Shown: positions 34,404-47,400 of the stretch, one piece after another | Layout: every line of letters starts with the position of its first letter | Numbering within the stretch: position 1 is the stretch's first letter | Origin: Membranipora membranacea | Lineage: Eukaryota; Bryozoa; Gymnolaemata; Cheilostomatida; Membraniporidae | Assembly (NCBI GenBank): GCA_914767715.1 | Contig: OU612074.1 | Span: 2,185,501-2,249,500, forward strand | Reading direction: 5' to 3' | DNA: 64,000 nt | Notes under the pieces: generated by a model | What the model was told of the DNA's origin: nothing | The model's input: the letters and a program-made list of their open reading frames with translations, nothing else | Database searches by the model: none | Translations under genes and position numbers: made by a program

Positions 34404-35425
34404 GGTAAGTTGAATTTGTTCTAACCTTTTGTAATCATTATCGTTACAAGAAACTTGAGATCATAACGTGCTGAAAAACAGCTAGAGCAAAAAAGACATC
34501 GCCCTAAAGAAAAAGAAACACAATAAATCTATCGAGCTGAAATAGGGACAGGGAGTGTAAATGCAGCTTACCAAATATTGATGACCTGTAAAATCAAGGA
34601 GTCCTTGATAAAAGCAAGGAGTAGCTTTGTTAAAAATACTGTTAAGCTAATCTGAGCCCCCCCCCCCCAGACTTTGCCCCCGCCCGACGGCCCCCGGGCA
34701 GCGGGAAAGGCTGAGAACAATGCAGGATTTTGCTGAAACTGTCTGCTCTAAGAAAATATAAGTTATAAAGGGGTAAATTAAAACTGCAATAGCTATCGAA
34801 TTCTATTCATGCCACCTACTAAATTGCTCCAGGTATGAGAGTTTTCCAGTCAGTCTCTGGGATAAGTAGCCTCTTGTTTGGGCAATATTTATGAGCTAAT
34901 CATGAAAGTATATAATTGTCTCTCCTTGTATTTTATGAGGCTGTTGTAATATGTAAAATATCATCGCCGTCTTTTGGGCAAATGAAATCCTAGGTTGTAT
35001 GCAGATTTTGGAGAAAAAAAGATAATGGTAATTTGAGGGCTAGAATATCTGGCATTTCAGCATAAAACATCTATATAGTGTTTCATAACGTAACATCACA
35101 AAATTTAGGTTGGAGCCTAGATAACTTGAGCAACTAGTAGCCAACTAGTACTACTTGATAACTATAGCCTTGAGAGATAACTTTTAGTCAAGAGTGTGGT
35201 ATAGCCAACACAGCTGACTGTGTATATTTGGTATTGTCAGCTAGTTTTCTCAATTTGAAACAAATGTGATTCTGTATTCCCTTTATGCTGGAATGTCAAA
35301 ACCTAAGTAGAAATAATTCGGGCAGAGCGATCCCCCCCCTGGTAGTCACAAATCGCGTCATTCTGTGCTCATGCAAACAATTATAACCTGTGGTTTTGTT
35401 CACAGGTTACTCACAATTATCAACA

Positions 35426-36568
35426 ATGGCTGAATTCATTTTGGATGACTTGGAATGCTATAGGGCCTACATGAAGTTTATTGATGATGCAGTACAAAGG
35501 GCAAGAAATAACCCTGATAAGGTTACGCTGTACATCACCAACGCGCCTTATGTGGATTTGATAGTACTTAAGGACATCATTAAAAGAGTAAAAACTGCCA
35601 GTTTCCACAAGATAATTATCACGTTACGCAGCAGCTTTTACACTGGTGCACTTTCGTCTGAACTCAGAACCGGCAAACATTCAAATGTGAATATGCCGAC
35701 GACATCAAAAAAGGAAAGAAAAAAAATAAAGAGATACTTGAGGAGAGCCGGAAAAGGCCGTCATGAGCTATGGATGTGTGGCGGGCGTTATGGCTATCAT
35801 ACCAAATGGGCAGCAGTGGAGGATAATGTGAGAGTTCTTCTTACGTCTGCTGTTCTTATTTATGCACATATGTCATATAGGCCACGAGGTAGTCGAAACC
35901 TGAATTATTTACGGGTTCTGGAGATGGAGACAAAAGATTTCCGTGGCAAGTTCACCTCAGTAATGAGGGAAAACTGCAGTGGTCTGAAGCTTTATAATCT
36001 GAGAATGCCTGACTGCAAGCTGATAATCAGAAATGAAGACAGAAAATACTGTGCTGATCATACCCTACGTGCTGACCCTGTCAGGGCAGGGAATTACAGC
36101 AATGTACAAATATACCAACAGGTAAGGGAGTTCCGGGAGAGAAACAGCTGGAACACCATCTGGATCATTTCACCTTTTATTAAGAATAGAGATAGTAAAG
36201 TCGAGACTGACAAACAGTGCTGTACTCTGAAAGACCTCATCAGAGGTATGAGAGAAGAAAAAGCGGAAACAGTAGTTTATAAAAGGGACAACAGCAGGCG
36301 TCCTCGGGACATCAATGTGAGATACGCTGTACAGCAAGAAGGCTTTGAGTCTCACTGTAAACTGATGGTTTCGGTCCCTAATAATCCTGGAAATCAGGAA
36401 AGCCGAAACATTCAAGTATATCATACGTCTGCCAACTTTAATCAACAGAGCATGAACAAAGCTGGGCGCAGGAGAAATATTAATTGGGTCGCAGATGAAG
36501 AAGCTATAACCTTACGTGAGTGGGGGAGAATTCAGCAGAAGTTGGGCCTTGTGGGGGATTTAAATTAG
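35426..36568 (+). CDS. single-exon phospholipase D superfamily protein
   Basis: A 380-residue protein without introns, in a window where the conserved genes are heavily split. The ATG at 35426 is chosen because it sits in a good context (CAACAATGG) just after a likely acceptor, while the longer frame begins with GTG. Two PLD-type motifs can be seen: H125-x-K127 (YGYHTKWAAVED) followed 13 residues later by TSA, and H310-x-K312 (ESHCKLMVSV) followed by TSANFN at 334-339 and NINW. The spacing fits the HxK...GSxN half-sites that form one active centre in this superfamily. The Asp of each HxK(x)4D motif is not clearly conserved. No signal peptide or membrane segment is seen. The exact family (phosphodiesterase, nuclease, lipase, TDP1-like) cannot be told. 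Confidence 0.7.
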   Translation: MAEFILDDLECYRAYMKFIDDAVQRARNNPDKVTLYITNAPYVDLIVLKDIIKRVKTASFHKIIITLRSSFYTGALSSELRTGKHSNVNMPTTSKKERKKIKRYLRRAGKGRHELWMCGGRYGYHTKWAAVEDNVRVLLTSAVLIYAHMSYRPRGSRNLNYLRVLEMETKDFRGKFTSVMRENCSGLKLYNLRMPDCKLIIRNEDRKYCADHTLRADPVRAGNYSNVQIYQQVREFRERNSWNTIWIISPFIKNRDSKVETDKQCCTLKDLIRGMREEKAETVVYKRDNSRRPRDINVRYAVQQEGFESHCKLMVSVPNNPGNQESRNIQVYHTSANFNQQSMNKAGRRRNINWVADEEAITLREWGRIQQKLGLVGDLN

Positions 36569-38418
36569 CAGCCTGGAACAGAAGCACTCGGTTAGCCGCA
36601 AGTTGCCTAGAGTTTACAGGAAAGTAACTTATTAGTGAAAGAAAAGATAAATCTGAAGAGACTGCCTAAGTTTAATGTCAATCATCAATCTCACCATGAC
36701 AGTAGTTAATAAGAGAGTTTTTGACAATCCAGGGATACAACACACTCACTTGATCATTGGAGCAATGCGCAATTGATCACATCTATAGCTATCAAGCAAG
36801 AGGTCATGGGTAGGACTACCCACCTCCTCTCAAGGGAGTTTCCTTGGCTTCTCCCTACCAATGAACCACTCACAACTACTTCAAACAACCAAGAATAGCT
36901 GAAAACAATGCGCCACCTCTCATAATGTAAACAATACAGCCGACTATAGTAATGGAACATTCTCATCCTAATTACATTAAGGATATGTTCTAACAGTAAT
37001 AATCGTAATAACCGAAGCAGTCCAAGGAAACTTTGAGGACTATGGATGACAATCGCCTGTCCTATAGAGAGTTATATACCACCCCCCCCCCCCCCCCCAC
37101 TAACACCAGACAACAGCAATGAGAGCTCGACTTGCTCTGTACACAGAATGAATGATACGCCCGATGGTTGTTTTGGAACTATCTATACTGCTAGAAAATA
37201 ATTGCACAGAAAATTATGCTACTAATTCCGAATCTGTCAAACTAGCCCAACATTGGTTCAAGCCTGCAAATAATTTGTAGCACTTCTGTCATACCTAGAA
37301 CCGTTAGTTAACTTTAGTCAAAACTTGACGGTCACCTTTTCACAAACAGCAAACTTTCACAGAGATCCAAGCCACTGCAAAATCAAGATTTATTCACTTT
37401 ACCACATCATTCTACTGTCGTGGTACTACAACCAGACAACTCTACTCTGTACAAACATACAAATTTGATACAAGTAAATATCCATGAATATTTCCCTTGG
37501 GGTAGAGTGAATGACTGTTTTGTTGAATTATTTTGGTATTTATTATTGTGGTTAAGATAAGATTTTTTTTAAACTCTCGCAGAAACCATGGTGTTTATAA
37601 TTATTATTCAGGTTAGTTTATAAGTTATTATTATTATTCATATAAGTGGGAGTTTTCATACTGCGTTTGAACATGTTTATCTTGAATGAGTACAAATTCC
37701 AAGATTATGAAAAAGGATAAAGGTTCTCACATTATTTTATTATAGTTAAAACATTTCGACATTTGGTTTTTGTCCTTCATATTTACTTAGTTGTAACTAG
37801 CTTTGAAATTTAGTATTATAAGGCCTTTTAGATATGGTTATATGGCAGAATTTAGATTTCCAAAGGCATAATGGCGGTTACTAGTTGTAGTTTGATTGAT
37901 CAGGAATTGATAATCTATAATATTTTAGTTCAGTTGCTCGAAGAAGCGTGCATACCTATGCTTGTAACACTGTTAACCTTATCAATATTTTCTATTTTTT
38001 ATTTATTTTATGTTTATTTCACTATCACAGAAACGCTAATTTCTATACACAACAAACAACAAGTACAGCAGGAATTGTCTACTAAATACACAGTCATGAT
38101 TCCGGAAGCACTTCAAAGAGCAAATAAAATGGCTGAAACATGAATTGTAAAAACTTGACATATTTCCCTCTTAAAAAGTCTTTTTTTTTAAAAACATTCC
38201 TTCTATAATGATACCATTCACAAATATTTCACACGATGAATTTAAAAAAGGGAAAGACCAAAAACTACAAGTTAACTCACGAAATATTCCAAACCTTACA
38301 AAATGAACCAAAGGAACGCGAAGGGCTACCTTGTATGACACAGTGATAACTCGACTCCTCTGATGTTATATTGCACAGACTTATAATACAATATTATATT
38401 TTTGTATATCAGCCACAG
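36569..38418. other. convergent spacer between PLD-like gene and CEP97
   Basis: Contains a run of 17 C at 37082-37098 and a possible small membrane-protein frame at 37871-38143. Otherwise AT-rich without recognised features. Confidence 0.45.
37871..38143 (+). CDS. possible 90-residue single-pass membrane protein
   Basis: ATG in fair context (CATAATGGCG). The protein has an acidic/neutral N-terminal helix, one strongly hydrophobic stretch at about residues 29-51 (PMLVTLLTLSIFSIFYLFYV) and a polar C-terminal tail. No family recognised. A short frame in AT-rich DNA can give such a stretch by chance. Confidence 0.35.
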   Translation: MAVTSCSLIDQELIIYNILVQLLEEACIPMLVTLLTLSIFSIFYLFYVYFTITETLISIHNKQQVQQELSTKYTVMIPEALQRANKMAET

Positions 38419-41400
38419 TCAGACCGCACTTGGATCTGTGTATAAAAACGATTTCTGCTGCAATTCTTCCAGCTATAATATATATAAAAGGAGATTCATT
38501 ACTTAGAGCAAAAAGCCAGTTCTCAGTGTCTACTTGACTTAAAGGGCAACCAAGGTTTCGCAGCGATGCATTAATGGGTAGCAAATAATGTGCTGGGCAG
38601 CATCAGCTTTGTGCATTACGCGATGCAAAACTCAAACTAGTTGCTGACTCTAAGCTGGGTAACACTTCAGTTTAGGGGAGGTTCCAAGACTTTGCTGTAA
38701 TAATAATAGAGCACAGGCTAAATAATAACAGGAACAGGAAACTGCTCTGTGGTATTCTCTTTTAGCTGAGTTTGAGTACCTGATGGAAGAAATGTTTCAC
38801 AAGAATTCTGGCTGAATAATCATCCGAATTATATTTTGTCTTTTTCCTCATGCAGAAGGTGCAATCTGCTATCAATCAATGGCCATCAATGAGAAGTTGT
38901 TTGAAACCTTGGTTGCCCTTTAAATGTCTCCCAACAGTTCTGATAAATCTAGCTCAGATAAAACACTTTGTACGGCTGTGGTACAGTGGCTGTGTATATT
39001 ACCATAAGTGGGAGAGTTATCACGATATTAGTCTATCTTGTTGGTCCAGGGAGGGTGGGGTATATGCCACCCTCCCTGGTTGGTCCATATTGATTTAATT
39101 TATCAGTGATTGTCTCCTCTGGTGACAGTATAACACGACTTCCAATGAAACTTGATTAAGCAAATACTATCGGTACATACAAATGTATCTTGATATTGGG
39201 GGACAATTATTATCAGTCTGTAGGATAACATGGTTGTAAATTTTGCAAATTGAAATTACACAATACATTGTTAACATTGTAAGTCAGCTATGTAGTAAAG
39301 AGAATAAAATAAACTGCTTACCTTTTGTGCTAGCGCTTCTATTCCAGCTATCATACTGCTTCTTACTTTTTGTCCTTCTACATTTATCATTTGCTGTCTA
39401 GAAATCAAAGAAGAAAAAAAAGGTCAATAATGATAAGATGGATGTTAAGGCTGGCTGTGTACAACAGTAAGAACGTCAGAAAACTCAGGGAGTGAAATCA
39501 ATGAATGTGTTACTCCCTGGGTTTGACAATAATAATCTGCCAGTTTGGTGACAATTCTAAAATAGAAGTCTTATTTAGTTATCTTTGAGCCATGCAGAAT
39601 CTAATGAGCGTAGATTTTCTGAGTTACAACTATACCACCCTACAGGATTACCAAACAGTGGCGCCCAAAGAAGGGTTGAGAATCTGACCACAGTATGACT
39701 TTAGTATATCATCCGCAAAGAATGAGTTCAAAATTTGACGAGACTACAAAAACAAAAGATTACCGGATATGATATCATTGGTACACGTTGGAAACTTTAA
39801 CAGACTTTTCAACCGCCTACACAACCGCCTACACAACCGCCTACACAACCGCCTACACAACCGCCTACACAACCGCCTACACAACCGCCTACGCAACGGA
39901 AGGTCAAAGAAGTCTTATCAAACAACAAACCTGTTCATTTCTCCGACTACGAAGGCCAGAGTCTCCTCCAATCTCCTGCAGCGTATCTCTTGTTTGACCT
40001 TGGTGACCCTGGGGTCAAGGTTACGCGCTGCGTATCCTCGCCACAGTGATTGAATCCTCACAGCCGACTGGTGATGTGCAGTGGTGTAAACCACATTTTG
40101 TTTCACTGGTGTTTTAGGTCGCTTTGTCTTAGATGGCGATTTTGGTCTTCTGTTTGGTGTAGATGGACGGGCTGGCTGGTGGAATGGAACATCTAGAAAA
40201 ATATAAATATTGTTATCGCATTATTTGTTTATTTTTTATCCACTTTATTCGCTGATATAGCATGTGCATATAAGACCATGTGGTACATCAAGTAGTCAGG
40301 CCTCTGTTTACAATAGAGAGGAAAACTATCGTTTATTAACAGCCACATTTATGGAAACCAAATTATTTTCTGGTCAGGATTGAAACTAATGTTAGGAACA
40401 TGAGTGCGTGTAAAAGCAAAACATTACATTTCAGAATGCTTACATGTGTAGAGAGAGGTTGTCTAGATCAATTTGAGACTTCTTTTCAGGTCTAAATTAT
40501 AATATAATATAGTGTAATGTAATATAACATAATATACTATGATATAATATAATATACTATGATATAATATAATATAATAAACTATGATATAATATAATAT
40601 CATGTACATACCGCTCGAGTCTGTAGTATAGACTCCCGAGTGATCTGTCTGCTCAGCTGAAGAGGCCAGTATGAGTTTCCTGCTAGTTGGAGTCCTTCTC
40701 TCCCTACTAGGACTACGAGACGCGCTCCTCGATCGAGACATCTTAGGTAGGGCAGCGCTGTAACAACAATCAGTCTAATATGACGCCGGTGACGACATGT
40801 ATAAATCAGGTAAAGCTGCTGGGAAAACATGCGACTCAAAATCCATTTTATTCAAATTTTCATTTTCAAAATGAGGAGTGAAAAGGTCAATGTATTTAAT
40901 CCTGGTCAAACCAGACACAAAAACAATATTCATATTTATTACTGTGCACAGCATATGAATAATAAGCTCAGGAACTTAATCCTCTTATTTGAAGTTCAAA
41001 CACATTTCAAAAGTCTGCTGAACTAACAAACTGAAGTTCATTGGTACCTAATGGGATTATTGTACCAGTATTATATTATTACAGAGTAATAATATTACTA
41101 CTACGGAAAGACCAAAATATTATCTATAGTCTAGCAGCTTGTTCTACAGTGGCCCTGCAATATTGTTACACTTAAAAAAAATCATAGCGCTTCTGCGTAA
41201 AAATAATGTATAGTGCTAGAAATAGCTGCCACACTGTATATTGCTTTGTCCTTCTGTAGCCTTTACGCATAATGACTAGCTGTGTAGAGATTATGAATGG
41301 GACTAGGCTAACGTCAACCTAAACGAGTGCTGAGAAGCTTATAAATGGGTGATACTGAAGCATATTACAGCCCTCTCCTGTGATGTGAGTGTAACCTAGC

Positions 41401-44400
41401 TATCCTATGTCACTGGCCACACTAAAACTACCCAATCCGATGGAAAATACGGCGTGTGTAGCAACAGCTTTAGCTTTTACTGGGAATAGATAATGTGGTC
41501 AAGTGAAAGTGTTTATCCCACCGACACATCATATCTCTAGGCTACTGATACGGAGGTAAAAAGCACAGGGACAGTCTAGAGGCCTGTAGAGATAAGAACC
41601 TTCATCTTCACAAAAAACACTATAACCATTGATATATAATTCATTATATATCAATTTATAGAATTATAGAATAACATATTATAGAATTTTAAAATAAAAT
41701 ATATTATTTTTGCAATTATAGAATTATACATCAATTACTATAACACAACAAGGGCTGTAATTGCATAAATGAGTCCTAGAGTCAAATGTAGTAAAATTCA
41801 TGTGTTATAGTTTGCATACCTGCGTTTAGGAGCTGTAGCGGATGAGGCAGCGGGTTTGACGCCCCCCACTCCTGTACCTGGTGCTGGACTACGCTCTTGA
41901 CCTATGACCTGTCTGATTAGACCCTGCATATCACGTCGAGTCACCAGAGGAGAGCCAGTCACAGCTGCTGACTGTATAGTAGAGTTATCCCCTCCGCCAC
42001 CGCTCACATGGCCAGGTAATCCCTGTCTGTGAAAAAAATGAATTCAATAAATTATTTTTCAAACCATATTTTGTGTGGTTATTGAATTATTGGACGCTGG
42101 CTTTTGTTGGCTTCCTCTTTCCTTGAAAATCTCCATAAATTACCTAGGTATCTTTGTTGGCTATACACATAGAATGGGAATTGCTGAGGTAGCGGGGGTT
42201 GGAGGGGTTGGAGGGGTTGGAGGGGCGAGTGAAACAAACAACAGGCACGCGGGACAAGCTGCTCCCCCACAATCAATATTGTTCTGGAGTCAAATGCCAT
42301 TGTTACCAATATTTTAAACATTTTTAAATATTGATTTCTAATATATGTTCAGGGCTTCTGTTGCGAACTGGCTGGGAACAAACGATTTCTCAATCACCCC
42401 TCTGCGATAGGAGCAGGCAACTCCTTATAATTGCTACTCTCATTCCAATTCGTCAACTATAACAAAATTTGACAATTAATTGCCAAAACAAAAGAATATT
42501 CCTGATTTGTGATGGGAAAAAGGGATGTTTGACTTTATACAGCAGTAGATATGTTTCTGCCAAGTTTACGCATGATCTTTCATTTCTAACACAAGGCGAT
42601 TTCTCTTCTTTTCCTTGCATAGCGCAGATACTCAGCATATTCTGTGTCCTGGGTGGAAGTTAACAGATACATCTGTACCTGCTGCCTACTGCGTAGCCAC
42701 ATACCTATTTATAGCTGCAGATTTAGCCGGAGAGGGAGCCGGAGAGGCTGGCTGTGTGATGACTCTCTCCGCTGCCTGTGAGGGTTTAATCTGTGGTGCC
42801 GGCAGCGGCTCCTCAGTACCAGGTTTAGATATCTTATCATCACTCTTAGTCTTCTTCACACCTCCACTGTAACATAACGACATGAAACAGTGTAGAGACA
42901 AGGTAATATAGACAAGAGGAAGTTACAGGGCTTATGAAAACCATCGATACACGGCTTTAGGTTGGTAGGTTTGAGCAAGGAGTTAGTCTCTCTAACTCCT
43001 TGATTTAAGTTATTTCATTGGATGTTCTGTGATAGACAGCGGTGTCTCTAACTCAATCCTGTAATCCGCTGTAGGCAGCTGATCATACTTCTGCAGAAAA
43101 AGTGAACAGTGGTTTGTAATACTAAGAGGGGGGGGGAGGGGGTAGGGGCTAAGGATTCCAGAAATTCTATATCATACAACTGCGGTTTGATAATTATATA
43201 CATCATTTACTTCATTTGTAGTTATCTATATTACACTATTTCTCAAATAAAATGTGTGTCTGATTAAAAAAAACGCAATCCAATACTGAAATTAGCTTAG
43301 AAATTAACAATGTGATAACAAAAAATTTCAATTAATTATCTCCTCTTACATATTTTTTATTATTATGTATAAAATGTACTCAGAGCCCGGAACAAAAAGT
43401 CAATATCTAAGACTATACTTAGACTATACTCAGACTATGCTCAGACTATACTCAGACTATGTTCAGACTATGCTCAGACTATGTTCAGACTATGTTCAGA
43501 CCATATCTTGCTATTATAAGACTACATCTCAGTATGACTCCTACTACACAAACTAAGCCCTGGCTGAGACCCAACATAAGGTTATAATTAGAGCCACAGG
43601 TCGCCGCCGCTTACAGTTAGTTAGTAATACAGTTAGTGAAGATAAGAAAATAACACACACGTGTACCTCTTACTCAGTATGATAGTAACACATGTACAGA
43701 GTGACTGAGATAGTATAATACCCTTAGGCAGAACCAGTCACCTTACCTTACAGGTACATAGGGGACGACTAGAACCAACGCTCGCTCCACACAGAAGTCT
43801 TACATAAGTGATCACAGATCAGCGTCATTACACGGAATTATTTTGTTTCTGACAGAGGAGCTAGAGTAATTTATGAACTTTTAGCCCATAATCAGGCGAT
43901 ATATATTTATAACTCAGGCGCATTTTTAACTGTTGAGAACGACATGGCTGTCCGATTCCTCTTTAGTTTATCCGTCATACTATCGCTTAGCGTCGTGTCA
44001 TCCTTACCGGTGGACAGCGGAGAACAAGGCATCAAAACTGGACTCAGGTGAGAAACTTAACACAAATATATTTGTTTAGTATCCGTAATTTACCTGACAG
44101 GATAATCCCGCCACTTAGCAGAGATAATAACTGAGTGGTTTGAAAATCTTGTGTTCTTATAACTCGTCAAATCATTAGCAGTTGACCATGCTGTTGTCAC
44201 AGGTGAGTTTGATTTACAAAGAATTGTCTCTTGAGATAAAGAGCAATAAGATAAAAAACAACTAAAATCCATGCTTGTTTTGTGAGTGGTGTGATAAGTT
44301 TTATTGCCATTTGTTTAAAGGTGATAGCACACTGACAGTATGCAGATTTTTCAGAGTGAAATTGGGGCTGGATCGGTCTCAGGGTGAATATAATTTTGTT

Positions 44401-47400
44401 TGGCCATCAGTGTGATAAGCACACCGGTGGGCGACTCAGCTTAGGACGAAATGTACTAGTCTCACTTACATCAAGTTAATTGAATTGCCTGCACGCCTGT
44501 GGTGTGACCAGTGAAGGGGGAGAAACTCCGAATGCAGGCAAATGGACCAAAGTTGGTCTAAGTTTCACTATACACCCATTATACCTTGTACTCATCTCTC
44601 TACTCTGACTTATTATATAATGATTAGGTGGGAGGTGCTGGAGTCTGACGGTAGACTTGTACGAAGTCTGTCAGACGGACAACAGATAATCACACTAGAG
44701 TATAACCTTAAAGGAGATCTAATACAATGCTGGCAGACTAAACAAGGCAAAAGCTCTGACGCTATCGCGCTGCTATTCTACGCTGTGAGTCTGGGATATC
44801 GCGGTCGGTTGTGATTTCATTGACTCTCAAATAAGGGATTTCATTATGAGTTTTTGCTGCAAAGGATGTATGTGACAAGAAACTTTGCGAAGGATTGCCA
44901 CTGAAAATCAAGAAAAATACGACAGAAAGCATTTGGAGCCATAGAGTCTAAATTTAGAAATAATGCTACCCTTGAGAAGTTAATGTTCACTAGAGTTTAG
45001 TTTAGGTAGTTTGGGAGTATCTAACTATAAGCTAGGACAATGTAAGTAAACATAAACAGTAAATGTTAGCTAGCTTTATATTTAGCTATTTCCATCACAG
45101 CGAAATAGCGAACTTTTCTTCATGTGAACACTTTACTTCATTTTGATATCATAGTATATGTGTTGTTGATTTCTGGTGGTTGATTGAAGGCCATGTCAGA
45201 CAAATTAGCCAGTAAACACGCTGTGATGATTAATATCGAGTCTACTATGATCGCCTGTCAGGCTTATATGAAAAAAGTGTACCAAACAGACAGACAGAAG
45301 CCAGCGCTAAGTAACAAAGAGCTCCAGACACAGATCGAGATGGTGGATACACTGCGAGAAGGATTCGATGGTCTGTATCAAAATGCAATCAGTGTACCCT
45401 ATAGGAGTTTAATTTAGCTGGAGTTTAATTTCGCTATCTGGACCTGGTACGAAATTTCACTACTACTAAATTCCGCTAGTAGGCTTACTAGTGAAAATTA
45501 AAAAAAAATGTCCAAGCTTGGATTCGAACCCAGGGCATAAGTCTCCATCTGATTGCAAGGCAGACACTTAGACCACTACAGCAGCTAGCTTGCTAGCTTG
45601 CATGCTTGCATGCATAGGCAAGGTGTATTCCTGTATAATTGTACATTGTTTATGAAACTGTGAGTGAGTTTAATTTAAGATACACTAAATTTCGCAACCT
45701 AGGCAACAACCGAAAAGCGAATCCTAAATGCCATGCGGAAAACTAAACTCCTATAGGGTATACAAACCACTCTAAATAATGTACGATAAGTAATTGTCAT
45801 CTCATTTTAGTTTTTAATTCATCAATGAGCCCTTGAGTAACGCAGGAACAAAATAACTTGTGGCAAACTACAAGTTGATTCAAACAAGGTACCAAGAGCC
45901 CTAGAATTTCTCAATATAACACACACATAACAATCGGATCCAAAAATATTACCAAAAGCTTCATTCTAAATATGTTAAAGGAATTTTATTGCAATGGTGA
46001 GCTGATTTCTTAGATAGAATTCTGAATTATTACAGGCAGTAAATGGTGTGGGCTAATGCCGAGAAAATCAAAGGCGAAGGCTCTGAAGAAAGAAGACAGA
46101 TGCTGTAAGAAGTGGCATCAGTGTGAGACTAACATTGCAGGTCAGTCACTCATGACACCGGAAACAAGTCCTTATCTTACCCCTCCAATGTGGGATTATT
46201 TATACAGGAGGTCTAACTAGCGTTGTTAGGTGGATGCATAACAAGAAAGGCTAGACAAAAATGCTGTAAGGGAAGTGCAAGGGGCAGAGACAGTTTTTGC
46301 CCCCTATAGAAAGCTATCGTATTTAAATATGTTACAGAGGTTCGGTTATTCTATGCCCCATAATTTTTTATGTTTGCAAGAACAAGCAACAGTTTTTTGT
46401 CGTAACCATGTTATTATGTGTCTACTAAGTAATGAGAGGTAGAGTTGCTACTGCTGAAGTCATTTTATGGAGTCTGATATTTCTTCTCTGACAGGTTACA
46501 GTTATGACTATATGATGTATAACTATCACCCTTATCAGCTGATGGGCTGTAACTGTACAGTAGAGCTAGAGAAGTGTCTGCGTAACCAGACAACATCAGT
46601 CCTAGCTGAGGAGATAGTAGAGACAATGATGGACCAATCAGATCTGAGATGTCTTCTTGTTGAGCGGAGGGAGGAAAGCTGCGTGGAGTGGGATAAATTT
46701 TTCAACAGGTATGTTAGAACTGTCTGTTGCGATTTTACTCCATAAACTCTTCTTAATATTTGTAACATGATTTGTTTGGGTTGAATGGGTAGCATTGCCA
46801 CACCTTACCACATTCAGTAACTGTGCAATATGCCGTCCTCAGATTGAGCTGAGAGTTCTCTCTCTAAGAAGACTTGAGTGGGACCGACATAATGACTATA
46901 GTATACATTATTGAGCACATTTACACCGTTTTTTTTCTTCACATAGTTGCCAGAAGAAGAACTGGGCCTCCTATGCAAAGATTGTCACCCTATCACAATA
47001 CAAAAAGCTGCCTTTAGAAAATGAGAATACCTCCGAAACTCAACACAAAACGAGAACTACCAGTGTTAAAGACGATGTGGAGAAGAAACCCAATGAGGAG
47101 CCAGCAGATAAATTAGAAGAGGAAATCAAAATAAGAAACTCTCATATCGATGTAGAGCCAGTCAGACACGAACTATAGTACATACGACCTAAACACTAAT
47201 AAACATCACCACCGCAGCAGTGAAGTATTGCATTTGTATCATAGATCAGTTAATCGCTCAGTAAAAATGCAGCGAAGATCTGAATATATTCTGCTTCATG
47301 TGTCCTTAGCAGTCTCTGATTTCAAAATATATTACACTACATATTTAAATATTAGCAAAGTTTGATTTTTGAAATTACTCAATGCATTGAGAAATCCGCC

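Noticed and set aside
35390..35425. Longer start (12 extra residues) for the PLD-like gene
   Set aside because: The longer frame starts with GTG and runs across a likely splice acceptor; the ATG at 35426 has a better context.
38381..38584. 67-codon minus-strand open frame as CEP97 last exon
   Set aside because: Its frame disagrees with the phase-0 junction; the same DNA read from the acceptor at 38473 gives an in-phase coiled-coil end instead.
39769..40053. Open frames with Asn-Arg-Leu-His or Thr-Ala-Tyr repeats
   Set aside because: Translation of the 12-bp minisatellite plus the antisense of CEP97 exon 11.
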